DNA of 15,421 bases from Paracoccaceae bacterium (GCA_023254015.1 JALQYS010000138.1:1-15421); one strand, 5' to 3'; shown: positions 6,133-13,548, numbered from the stretch's first letter. Notes: a model not told the origin generated them from the letters alone. A program made the numbers and translations.

Positions 6133-7551
6133 ATGGGTGAAACGTTATCGCCAGTCATTCCGGGTTTCAACAGGTCATTGCGGGTCGAAAGCCGTGCCGA
6201 TCGCCTGACCGGTGATCCGGGGGCGGTGGTGCTGCGGGAGATATTGGAGCGCAGTGGCATCGTGTCGTGGATGACCGCCCGGATGAAGGATCCGCGCAGC
6301 AAGGTCGATGTCACCCATGATCTGGCCTCGCTGATCCGGACCTCTGTGCTCTTGGCTGCGCAAGGCTGGCGCGACCATGATGATGCCGATGCGCTGCGCC
6401 ACGATCCTGCCTTCCGCCTTGCGACCAGCTCTGCCGCCGGGCTGACGCCGCTGGAAGGGCGAGGGCTCCCCTCGCAGCCGACCCTGTCGCGCTGCACCGC
6501 GATCATGGCGGAGCCGGCGAACCTCAAGGTCCTGCGCGAGGCGGTGCTGGAACTCGCGGCGCGTGGGATCAGGGCCGAGCGGCAGGGAAAAAGGCTGCCG
6601 TCGGTCACGCTTGATGTCGACAGCGCGCCGATCGAAGTCCATGGACACCAGCCGAGAGCCGAGTGGAACGGCCATTATAATGCCCGCATTTACCATCCTT
6701 TGATCACCTCGATCGCCGAGACGGGTGACATGTTGGATGCCCGTCTGCGGGCGGGCAATGTCGGCACGGCGGACGGCGCGCTTGATGTGATCCTCGACGT
6801 GGTGGACCGGGCGCGGCAGGCCTTCTGCGATGTTGCCATGCTGCGTATCGATGCGGGCTTCCCTTCGGCCGCGCTGCTGGCGGGCCTTGATGCCCGCGGG
6901 ATCGATTACGTCTCGCGGCTGCGCGCCAACCCGGTGCTGGACCGCTTGGCCGAGCCTTTGATGAAGCGCCCACCGGGGCGGCGGCCTGCCGAGCCACGCA
7001 TGTGGCTTTACGAACTGCGCTATCAGGCCGACAGCTGGGACAAAGCTCGGCGGGTAATCCTCGTCGTCAAGGAGCGCGACGGGGACCTGCTGCTGGACCG
7101 CTTCTTCCTGGTGACATCGCTCAGTTGGACCACAAAGACCCGGCGCGAGGTGCTGGCGCATTACCGCGAACGTGGCAAGGCCGAGGGCCATATGGGCGAG
7201 TTGAAAGACGTGCTGGCCCCGGCGCTGTCTTCGACCAACCGCGCGAAATCGCACCTGCGCGGCAAGCTGCCGAAATCCAGAACGCCCGCCATTGACGCCT
7301 TCGGCTGCAACGAGGTCCGGCTGCTCACCGCCTGCCTTGCCTACGAGGTCATGCACATTGCTCGCCGCGCCATGGCCACGGCGACCGGGACAGGCTGGAG
7401 CCTGCGCCGCTTGCGCGAGAGGGTTTTGCGCGCGGGCGCGCGCCTGGTGATCTCTGGCCGCAGGATGGTGCTGGCGCTCTCCTCGGCCGCAGCACCCTTC
7501 TGGGCGGCGCTCTGGCCCCGGCTCAATGCCTTGCACTGGGCCGACCCGTAG
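6133..7551 (+). CDS. IS1380-family transposase (DDE, YREK motif)
   Basis: A complete protein of 472 residues from the ATG at 6133. The N-terminal region LRVESRADRLTGDPGAV, followed by WRDHDDADALRHDPAFRLAT (80-98), is characteristic of IS1380 transposases. Catalytic acids can be placed at D161 or D163 (LDVDSAPIEVHG), D240 (LRIDAGFPSAALL) and E351 in the motif HYRERGKAEGHMGELK. There Y344, R347, E351 and K358 follow exactly the Y-x2-R-x3-E-x6-K pattern of the IS4 superfamily. The protein has the usual family length and no frameshift, so it may be active. No good ribosome-binding site is seen just upstream of the ATG, which is common for transposases kept at low expression. Confidence 0.93.
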   Translation: MGETLSPVIPGFNRSLRVESRADRLTGDPGAVVLREILERSGIVSWMTARMKDPRSKVDVTHDLASLIRTSVLLAAQGWRDHDDADALRHDPAFRLATSSAAGLTPLEGRGLPSQPTLSRCTAIMAEPANLKVLREAVLELAARGIRAERQGKRLPSVTLDVDSAPIEVHGHQPRAEWNGHYNARIYHPLITSIAETGDMLDARLRAGNVGTADGALDVILDVVDRARQAFCDVAMLRIDAGFPSAALLAGLDARGIDYVSRLRANPVLDRLAEPLMKRPPGRRPAEPRMWLYELRYQADSWDKARRVILVVKERDGDLLLDRFFLVTSLSWTTKTRREVLAHYRERGKAEGHMGELKDVLAPALSSTNRAKSHLRGKLPKSRTPAIDAFGCNEVRLLTACLAYEVMHIARRAMATATGTGWSLRRLRERVLRAGARLVISGRRMVLALSSAAAPFWAALWPRLNALHWADP

Positions 7552-7769
7552 CGGCCTGACGCCGGACCCGCCTGTGAAACCGAAAACGCCTGCGGGCGGC
7601 CCATCGTCATGCGCGAAGGGCGACTGCCCACCTCCTCGAACTGCCAAAAACCAACCCGCGAGCGCGACGGTGCCGACAACAATCGACCGATGGCCGCTCC
7701 CCGCTCTGTCGGGGGCCAAGAAAAAGGCAATCGCGGGCTTGGAAACCGACCGGAGCCCCCCGGAAAGGG

Positions 7770-7788
7770 GTTCGATGAATATCCCGGG
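7770..7788 (-). repeat. Right terminal inverted repeat of the IS1380-family element
   Basis: Reads CCCGGGATATTCATCGAAC from the outside inwards, pairing with 6030-6048. Confidence 0.75.
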
Positions 7789-7794
7789 GTCAAA
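7789..7794. repeat. Target-site repeat of the IS1380-family element, right
   Basis: GTCAAA directly after the right terminus; identical to 6024-6029. Joining 6029 to 7795 restores the 5' end of IS1634 copy A. Confidence 0.8.
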
Positions 7795-7824
7795 ACGATC
7801 GCAAGGCCGCCAAACGGCTCGTGG

Positions 7825-7838
7825 CTGTCGAAGTTGGG
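7825..7838 (-). repeat. Terminal inverted repeat, IS1634 copy A, 5' side
   Basis: Read inwards it is CCCAACTTCGACAG. It is separated from its transposase by the nested IS1380 element. It is followed by four more Gs (7839-7842), which makes the exact end uncertain by a few bases. Confidence 0.75.
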
Positions 7839-7840
7839 GG

Positions 7841-7845
7841 GGTTG
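7841..7845. repeat. Target-site repeat of IS1634 copy A, right
   Basis: GGTTG, identical to 4176-4180. It is also the start of the TTGACA box at 7843-7848. Confidence 0.5.
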
Positions 7846-7872
7846 ACACCAGCGTCGGAGCGTTGCTATCTA
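7843..7872 (+). promoter_or_regulatory. Candidate promoter of the glycan cassette
   Basis: TTGACA (7843-7848) is a perfect -35 box; TATCTA (7867-7872) is a fair -10 after an 18-base spacer. It lies about 115 bases upstream of the first cassette gene, and no other gene lies between. The -35 box begins within the GGTTG target repeat, so it straddles the IS boundary. Confidence 0.4.
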
Positions 7873-7989
7873 GAAACTGGGGATTTGCGTCGTATTTCGA
7901 GAGAGTGTCTCGCAAAATTTATTTAGTATTGGAGCCCTGACGTGCACTGGCCGTGCAAGCGAAGAAGCGAAGGAAGTGAGTGATCAGCC
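7846..7989. other. Leader region of the glycan cassette
   Basis: No gene is seen. It contains the candidate promoter, a small hairpin TGCAC-N5-GTGCA near 7943-7957, a short purine repeat (GAAGAAGCGAAGGAAG) and the ribosome-binding site AAGGAAGTGAG ending about 10 bases before the GTG at 7990. The base composition is clearly more AT-rich than the DNA left of 3280. Confidence 0.45.
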
Positions 7990-8913
7990 GTGGTGTCTAA
8001 AATTGTTCTAACGGGCGCGTCTGGGCTGCTGGGATCAGCCGTACTTAAAATCCTAGAGCGCAACGGTGGGCGAGTCGTCTTGGCAAATCGTGCGCGTGTG
8101 GATTTGTCGGATTACAACTCGACCCGAGATTTTTTTGCGGAGGTCAGGCCCAACATTGTCATCCACACGGCAGCGCGCGTACATGGGTTAATGGGAAATA
8201 CTCGCTTTCCTGCTGAAATCTTTGACGAGAACCTGCGGATCAATTCCAACGTCATCTCCTGTGCCTACTTGGCCGGCGTACGCCGTTTTGCCCTCGCCTC
8301 GACGGTTGCCGCTTACCCCGGTCACTTGGTCGAGAATATCCGAGAGGATCAGTATTTCGATGGATCCCCGCATGCCGGAGAAAGTGCCTACGGGCACTCG
8401 AAACGCGCTATGCTGGCGCAGATCGAGGCTTATCGTCGTCAGTATGGTGTAGATTACACCTATGCCATCTTCACCAACCTATTTGGGCCTTCCGATCGGT
8501 TCGATGTCGAAAACGGGCATGTCGTGCCGTCGTTGATCGCGAAGTTCCATGCCGCGAGAATTAATGGTGGTCCGGTGCGGGTGTGGGGCAAAGGTATTGC
8601 CCGGCGTGATTTTATATATATTGCCGACGCGGCGGCCGCACTTGTGCATCTCGCGCACGTCGGTTCCGGTTGCTACAACGTAGCCACTGGGCAGTCCGTG
8701 CCAATTGCGCAGGTTGTCGCCCATCTCTCGAGCATCACTGGCGTGAGCGATATTCACTGGGAGAGCGACAAGCCAGAAGGCCAGATGGAGCGCAGCTACG
8801 ATGTCACCCGTCTTCGCGAGTCCGGGTTCATGCATCGCTACTCGCTGGAGGACGGGCTGCGACTGGCTTATAATTGGTACGCGCAGCACTACCCCGACGT
8901 TCGCACCAGCTGA
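7990..8913 (+). CDS. GDP-L-fucose synthase-like NAD(P)-dependent epimerase/reductase
   Basis: A protein of 307 residues of the extended short-chain dehydrogenase family. Landmarks are TGASGLLG (8-15) with the G-x2-G-x2-G nucleotide loop, AARVHGL (61-67), catalytic S104 (ASTVAAYP), and Y134 and K138 in AYGHSK. NLFGPSDRFDVENGHVVPSL (163-182) and GKGIARRDFIYIADAA (200-215) closely recall GDP-L-fucose synthase (NLYGPxDNFDxxxSHVxPAL and GxxxREFxxxDD). That enzyme converts GDP-4-keto-6-deoxymannose to GDP-L-fucose in two steps. No GDP-mannose dehydratase is in the window, so the product could be another 6-deoxy or epimerised nucleotide sugar. The start is the GTG at 7990, with AAGGAAGTGAG upstream; a GTG three bases later is an alternative. 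Base composition is lower in GC than upstream genes (29 of 60 bases G or C at 8101-8160 against 40 of 60 at 2041-2100), suggesting separate origin. Confidence 0.85.
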   Translation: MVSKIVLTGASGLLGSAVLKILERNGGRVVLANRARVDLSDYNSTRDFFAEVRPNIVIHTAARVHGLMGNTRFPAEIFDENLRINSNVISCAYLAGVRRFALASTVAAYPGHLVENIREDQYFDGSPHAGESAYGHSKRAMLAQIEAYRRQYGVDYTYAIFTNLFGPSDRFDVENGHVVPSLIAKFHAARINGGPVRVWGKGIARRDFIYIADAAAALVHLAHVGSGCYNVATGQSVPIAQVVAHLSSITGVSDIHWESDKPEGQMERSYDVTRLRESGFMHRYSLEDGLRLAYNWYAQHYPDVRTS

Positions 8914-8987
8914 TCGCTACAGGAATTCCCTTTTGGATAGTTGCCTCCGCATCCTATCATCCGCCACCGGGAATATCGAGACCCTCT

Positions 8988-9863
8988 GTGACAGAACTTA
9001 GAAAGACCATCCATCTTCATATCGGCTTGCCCAAGACCGGGACCAGCGCGATTCAGAAAGCTTTCTACGAGAACCCATCCGTACTCTCCGGTTTCGATGT
9101 GCGCTATCTTCAAGCGGGCACACAGATCTTTCATGACTTCGGGCATCATTTCATCGTCATGCTGTGTCTTGGTGAGGAAGGGATGCGCATAGATTCGACC
9201 CTGTCCCGAAAGCAGCTGGAGGAAGCTTGGGCTGCCGCCCATGAGGAGATTATGGCGGCACCCGAGCAGAACATCTTTATTTCCAGCGAACTTTTCGCAC
9301 TAGATGCGACGCAGCCAGACCAGATTTCCCAAATCCACCGTGTGCTGAGTTTTAACGGCAGCTGCAACCTCAAGGCGGTTGTCACGCTTCGAGATCTCGT
9401 CTCTTTTACCAATTCGGTCTATGCGCAGCGTGTGCGTGACGGATATGATGGGGACATCGGCGAACTTCTCGAATTCATCTGGGATTCGTTAAACTGGAAG
9501 ACCCTAGTTGACCGCTGGAAAGCCGTTTTCGGAGAGCAGAACGTCACGGCACTGAGATTCGAGGCGCTTGATCGAAACGCGATGGCAGATGATTTTCTGC
9601 GAAAGGCGTTGCATCTCCCCCCTGACGGCCCTATGTTCCCGCCAGTTTCGCAGGTGAACCGGTCAATGCCCCATTCGGCAATCGAGTTTTTCAGGGATCT
9701 GAACAGGACATTCCTGACCGATCAGCAGAAACTGGCAATCCGTAATCAACTGTCCAGCGCGCTCGATCAGCACAATCTGGGCATGAAACGGCCAGATTTT
9801 CTCAGCCCAGAGGCCAAGAGCATTCTGCGCTATCACTGTAAGTGGCCGGACGATTGTATTTGA
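8988..9863 (+). CDS. PAPS-dependent sulfotransferase family protein
   Basis: From the GTG at 8988 the protein has 291 residues. The 5' phosphosulfate loop is at the start as expected: HIGLPKTGTSAIQ (11-23). The 3'-phosphate site appears as R135 and S143 in VVTLRDLVSFTNSVYAQ, the R-x7-S arrangement of sulfotransferases. The family moves a sulfuryl group from PAPS to hydroxyls of sugars or lipids. In a cassette with a deoxysugar reductase and a glycosyltransferase, a sugar residue of the surface polysaccharide is the likely acceptor (inference). The frame stays open upstream to 8874, but that part would overlap the previous gene and has no family likeness. The start is uncertain, since only a weak GGGA lies about 16 bases upstream. 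The 74-base gap from the previous gene is compatible with one transcript. Confidence 0.78.
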   Translation: MTELRKTIHLHIGLPKTGTSAIQKAFYENPSVLSGFDVRYLQAGTQIFHDFGHHFIVMLCLGEEGMRIDSTLSRKQLEEAWAAAHEEIMAAPEQNIFISSELFALDATQPDQISQIHRVLSFNGSCNLKAVVTLRDLVSFTNSVYAQRVRDGYDGDIGELLEFIWDSLNWKTLVDRWKAVFGEQNVTALRFEALDRNAMADDFLRKALHLPPDGPMFPPVSQVNRSMPHSAIEFFRDLNRTFLTDQQKLAIRNQLSSALDQHNLGMKRPDFLSPEAKSILRYHCKWPDDCI

Positions 9864-9901
9864 TTGGGAACTGGAGAACGGATTTGGAAAGATCATCCGC
9901 G

Positions 9902-12900
9902 ATGCCCACTGGGCATCTCGAAGCGCTTCGGAATTACTTTTCGGATACACGCACTGGCACGCCTACCAGTGCGACGATCATCCTGCCGCTTGCTTGGCCG
10001 AATTTGAAGAACGCCGAATACGAGGTAGTCATGCGGTTCTGCCGGGCGGCAGTGAATATCGGAGCGCGGATTATCGTCACCGACAACGACGGCTATCCGT
10101 TCTGGACTAGCGACGGGAAGCCAGTCGACACTATGCGGCAGGTCACCCGAGACGATGCCGATTTTATGATCTCGCTGCATTTTGAAACGCCCAGACTACT
10201 GGATATCCCCTCGTATTATGCCATCTGGCAGCCGGTCTCGTTTTACAGCGATTTCGGCTATGCCAGATCGACCGAGAAGCTTCTGACCCATTCGGGCATG
10301 CTGTCGTGTTCGGCTGATCTCGCCGATGCACATATCCGCAATCTGCTTATCTCGCTGGGCCAGGATGCGGACGTAGTTTTTCCCTATCTGTTTCATAGTC
10401 CACCAGAACCCTATTATCCACCTTCGATCACCCGAGACTCGCGACTGTTCTATATCGGCATTAACTGGGAGCGGCTCGGTCAAAGCGGCAAGGGGCGCCA
10501 CCAAGAGCTTCTGCGACTTCTGGATGAAGCCGATTTGATCGATATATATGGGCCGCGCATGTTCCTTGGTGTGCAGCCGTGGGAAGGGTATACAACCTAC
10601 CGGGGCGAATTGCCCTTCGACGGCGCCAGCGTTGTTCGTTCGCTGGCGCGCTCCGGCATTTGCTTGGCTATGTCCTCGACGCCGCACCAGAAAAGCGGAG
10701 TGATGTCGAACCGCCTGTTCGAGGGTTTGGCGGCCGGTTGTGCAATCATAGCAAACCCACATCCAATCATTGAGAAATATTTCTCGGATGTGGTGTGGCA
10801 AATCAACGATACCGTCAGCGACGAGGAAATCTTTCATCAGATCAGAGCCATTGTCGAAGAAATACGCAATGATCCCGAGATGGCAGGTAGGAGAGCCCTG
10901 ATCGGGCAGGAGCGACTGCGCGAGTTCTTTTCGCTCGAACGATGCCTGAGTGCGGTTATTACCCGGCATGTCCGAAGGGAGCCCCTTCCGCTCATCGAGC
11001 CGAAGGAGGGGGCAGGGGTCACGGTGATCTTGCCCTATCCAGATATGTCGGACGCACCACTGGCCGAGCTTCTGCACGGCTTGGGGGCGCAGACGGGTGT
11101 AGGCATTCATCTGGTACTTTCCTGCTCGCAGGCATTCGCCGACGGATCGGGCAAGGCTTGGATCGAAGCTGCACGCAAGTCCTTGGTGAAGGTAACGGTG
11201 ACCTGCGACACATTCACGGAGGCACATCTGCCGCTTGAAACCCGCGGTGCCGCAGTATTCGCCGCGCTGAAGCATGTGGACACTCCGGCCTTTGCCGTGG
11301 TCCGGCCCGGAGAGGATTTCTTTCACGATCATTTCGCACTGCTGTCCGAGCAGCTGCGCGATAATCCCGGTTCCATGGCGGCCGGATCCGGGTTGCTGGA
11401 CGAATCAAGTGAGAGTGTTCGCCGGCGCCAGTTGGTTCGGCGAACACTGTCGTCGATCAGCGTCCCGGCAGACGCTCGACACCTGCTGTCACAGCCAGCA
11501 GATCCCGAACCCGGCTGCTTTCTGTTCCGCGCTAGTCTGCTCAGGAACACGGGCCTAGAGGCGCTGAGACTTCTCGATGGCTGCGAGACGAGCTATCTGC
11601 TGGTACTGGCACAGGGCCGGACTCCGGTCGCACGGACAGGGGTAGCCTCGTGCATTCGCATCGTCGCAGAGGCCGATCTTCAGCGTCCGGACGCTGCCTC
11701 GGTTGAGCGGCAGCAGCAGTTCATCGTTGACCGGCTGCGGTTCGATCCCGCCTTCCGCGATCTGCTGTCGTTTGCGCCCCCGGTAAGTCAGCGCATCGCG
11801 CCAACTCAAAGTACAGACGGGTTCTATTGTCCTATACTGCTCTTGGATAGGGTCGTGCAGGTGAAGGCAGGCGAGAAGGGTACCGACTTTTTGGTCGCAG
11901 GATTTTCCACACCAGAAGCCCGCGCGGTCTGGATTGATGGTGAGACTGGCCTTCTGCGCTTCCGGTTGGGCGATCTTCAACCCGAGGATCGTGATCTTGA
12001 CTTGGTTATTCAAATGGGTGGGCGGCCATCGCAGATCACTGGGCGAGACCAGCACGCGACAGTCGCAGTGAACGGTGCCATTCTAGGCTATATGCCGATC
12101 GAAGCTGATCTGACAGACTTTGTCTTGCGACTCCCGAGAGGGATCAGGCCGTTGGACATCCTGAGTGTTCGCGTTACTGCCGATCATGCCGAACCCGTGC
12201 TGGACTCGGAAGGGCGGGTGGTGGACACTCGACATTTGGGGATCTTCATCGGTGGGATCGGCGTCAGACGTGGGCCGCGAAACCAATCGCTGCCGTTGGT
12301 CGATACAGGGATGTCCATGGAAACCTCGCGGCGCGGCTCTGGGTTGGTGCTGCTGCAGGAAAACTGCTTCCCCAGCGACGAGGCAGTCTGGGTTTCCAAC
12401 GCTCCAGCCCGCCTCGCCTTCCGTGTTGCGGCGATCAGTGCCGAATCTCGGACAGTCACCTTGCAGATGAAGGCCGCGCCAGGGCTGGCCGACCCGGAGC
12501 GGCTGGAGGTGCGCGTAATGGCCAATGGCATGCAGATAGGTATTGCGCACCTAGGGCAAGAGCCGGAGCATCATCGGTTCGTGGTGCCACCGGGGCTTTT
12601 CGGTGAGGGCAGCGCGTTGTCGATCGAGTTGGTGCCGCATTTGGATGAGCGCAAGGCGAACAAGGCTGCCGTGCGTTTGTTTGCGCTTCTCTCCTTGCGA
12701 CTGGATGATCGCCCCATCCTGCGTCTGGGCGAGCGATATGCAACTTCGGCTCAGGGCTCGGGGAAATCCTTCCTTGCCGAGGGGTTTTCCACCCCTGAGG
12801 CGGATTTCACATGGGTCGACGGGGATCGAGGGGCGCTGTTTGCGGTGGTGGAATCGCAGCCGGAGAGCGACAAACGGCATCTGATCTTGGATTTCGAGGC

Positions 12901-13174
12901 TGCAGGACGCCAACTTAGCTCCCGGAAGCCGCAAATGCTGCATGTCGACATCAACAGAACGCGGGTCGGCAGTGTTGAACTTGTGCCTGAGATGCGTGTG
13001 TTCAGCTTGCCGTTCCCTGCGGCGAATCTGCCCGCCGCAGCAAGAGATGTAACGATAATACTCACGCTGCAGGATCCAGCCGAGCAGGTGGTGGAGGCGG
13101 GAACCGGCAAGGTTCTCGATCATCGCAAGCTAGGAGTTTCTCTGCGCAGCATCAGCATTAGACCGGCGCCCTGA
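9902..13174 (+). CDS. Large multidomain glycosyltransferase: GT-B domain, GT2-like domain and three C-terminal beta-sandwich-like repeats
   Basis: From the ATG at 9902 the protein has 1090 residues. Alternatives are GTG 9842, TTG 9860 overlapping the previous stop, and TTG 9884. Residues about 20-360 look like a GT-B glycosyltransferase: FYIGINWERLG, then IYGP, and SGVMSNRLFEGLAAGCAII (265-283) like the nucleotide-sugar-binding motif of GT4-type enzymes. Residues about 375-600 resemble a GT2 fold: VTVILPYPD, and AFAVVRPGEDFFHDHF near 468, where the usual DxD is not clear, so this domain may be inactive. From about 650 to the end, three units of about 140 residues repeat a core: GFSTPEARAVWIDG (667-680), PSDEAVWVSN (about 824-833) and GFSTPEADFTWVDG (961-974). 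They are probably carbohydrate-binding or packing sandwiches. No signal peptide or membrane segment is evident, so it should be cytoplasmic, adding sugars to a surface polymer. Confidence 0.75.
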   Translation: MPTGHLEALRNYFSDTRTGTPTSATIILPLAWPNLKNAEYEVVMRFCRAAVNIGARIIVTDNDGYPFWTSDGKPVDTMRQVTRDDADFMISLHFETPRLLDIPSYYAIWQPVSFYSDFGYARSTEKLLTHSGMLSCSADLADAHIRNLLISLGQDADVVFPYLFHSPPEPYYPPSITRDSRLFYIGINWERLGQSGKGRHQELLRLLDEADLIDIYGPRMFLGVQPWEGYTTYRGELPFDGASVVRSLARSGICLAMSSTPHQKSGVMSNRLFEGLAAGCAIIANPHPIIEKYFSDVVWQINDTVSDEEIFHQIRAIVEEIRNDPEMAGRRALIGQERLREFFSLERCLSAVITRHVRREPLPLIEPKEGAGVTVILPYPDMSDAPLAELLHGLGAQTGVGIHLVLSCSQAFADGSGKAWIEAARKSLVKVTVTCDTFTEAHLPLETRGAAVFAALKHVDTPAFAVVRPGEDFFHDHFALLSEQLRDNPGSMAAGSGLLDESSESVRRRQLVRRTLSSISVPADARHLLSQPADPEPGCFLFRASLLRNTGLEALRLLDGCETSYLLVLAQGRTPVARTGVASCIRIVAEADLQRPDAASVERQQQFIVDRLRFDPAFRDLLSFAPPVSQRIAPTQSTDGFYCPILLLDRVVQVKAGEKGTDFLVAGFSTPEARAVWIDGETGLLRFRLGDLQPEDRDLDLVIQMGGRPSQITGRDQHATVAVNGAILGYMPIEADLTDFVLRLPRGIRPLDILSVRVTADHAEPVLDSEGRVVDTRHLGIFIGGIGVRRGPRNQSLPLVDTGMSMETSRRGSGLVLLQENCFPSDEAVWVSNAPARLAFRVAAISAESRTVTLQMKAAPGLADPERLEVRVMANGMQIGIAHLGQEPEHHRFVVPPGLFGEGSALSIELVPHLDERKANKAAVRLFALLSLRLDDRPILRLGERYATSAQGSGKSFLAEGFSTPEADFTWVDGDRGALFAVVESQPESDKRHLILDFEAAGRQLSSRKPQMLHVDINRTRVGSVELVPEMRVFSLPFPAANLPAAARDVTIILTLQDPAEQVVEAGTGKVLDHRKLGVSLRSISIRPAP

Positions 13175-13329
13175 CCGTCTTGATCTGAACAATGCTTTCA
13201 CGCTGGAACCGCAGTCAGACAGCGTCGGCGGTGACGTTGTGGATTTCGGAATTCCCGGACAATTGGGCGACGGTTGGGGGATCGTCAAGTTGTTGACCGG
13301 GATCGAAAGTGGGGGTGCGCTACCTTCTG
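13175..13329. other. Region after the glycosyltransferase, no gene recognised
   Basis: A short open stretch on the plus strand (reading LEPQSDSVGGDVVDFG and onward) has no start signal and no recognised family. A small inverted repeat GTCAA-GTTG-TTGAC lies at 13284-13297. No T-rich terminator was seen after the stop at 13174. Part of this may be the 3' non-coding end of the IS6-like element whose transposase tail follows. Confidence 0.35.
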
Positions 13330-13503
13330 TCACGCGGCCATGCTTTTCGCACAGTCGTTCCAGCGCTCGAACGCGGCGGCGAGGCTCTGACGGTATCTGG
13401 AGGCGGTCATCGTGTGGCGGCGAAGGCGGAACAGGTTGGCGGTTTCATCGTGGGCGCAGAGGAACCTTTGCGCCTGTGCTGTGACCCCCGATAACTCGTC
13501 CAT
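13330..13503 (-). pseudogene. IS6-family transposase, C-terminal fragment
   Basis: The minus strand reads AQAQRFLCAHDETANLFRLRR, then HTMTASRYRQSLAAAFERW, to a TGA at 13332-13330. The pattern A-QRFL-x3-x2-NLFR-x2-RH-x-M-A-YR is how transposases of the IS6 family usually end. Only about 50 residues remain of the usual 230-240, without the DDE catalytic acids, so it is dead. Residues encoded between 13483 and 13503 do not look like transposase and a TAG stands just beyond. The rest was lost or replaced, and the insertion of IS1634 copy B at 13534 lies only 30 bases away. The terminal repeat of the IS6 element could not be found. Confidence 0.6.
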
Positions 13504-13535
13504 CTGATGCTAGAGTCCGGCCCAAGGAGAGGACC

Positions 13536-13548
13536 CCCAACTTCAACA
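13536..13548 (+). repeat. Terminal inverted repeat, IS1634 copy B, 5' side
   Basis: CCCAACTTCAACA, an exact inverted match to 15409-15421. Confidence 0.85.

Larger units (their letters stand above)
6030..7788 (+). mobile_element. IS1380-family insertion sequence, complete, nested in IS1634 copy A
   Basis: An element of 1759 bases. Its left end CCCGCCTTATTCACGGAAG (6030-6048) pairs with the right end, CCCGGGATATTCATCGAAC read inwards from 7788; 13 of 19 positions match, including the block TATTCA. Perfect 6-base direct repeats GTCAAA flank it. It holds one intact transposase in the plus direction, opposite to the host element. Because both the target repeat and the gene are intact, this is the youngest event in the stack (inference). 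The 237 bases between the transposase stop and the right end contain no gene. Confidence 0.88.
4181..7840 (-). mobile_element. IS1634-family insertion sequence (copy A), interrupted by an IS1380-family element
   Basis: Left terminal repeat CCCAACTTCATCAG (4181-4194) pairs with the right end, which reads CCCAACTTCGACAG inwards from 7838 (12 of 14 identical). A 5-base direct repeat GGTTG lies at 4176-4180 and 7841-7845. If the nested element (6030-7788) and one copy of its 6-base target repeat are removed, 1895 bases remain, against 1888 for the second IS1634-type element at 13534-15421. The distances from transposase to the two ends also agree (78 versus 80 bases on the 3' side, about 170 versus 161 on the 5' side). 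The right end starts with extra Gs, so the exact terminus is uncertain by 2 bases. Confidence 0.85.

Noticed and set aside
6175..7719. A 514-codon minus-strand frame over the IS1380 transposase
   Set aside because: Antisense shadow of an intact transposase with a full YREK motif; the antisense product is low-complexity arginine/glycine/proline-rich.
10196..11332. A 378-codon minus-strand frame within the large glycosyltransferase gene
   Set aside because: The plus-strand frame of 1090 codons contains recognisable glycosyltransferase motifs and domain repeats; the minus frame has none.
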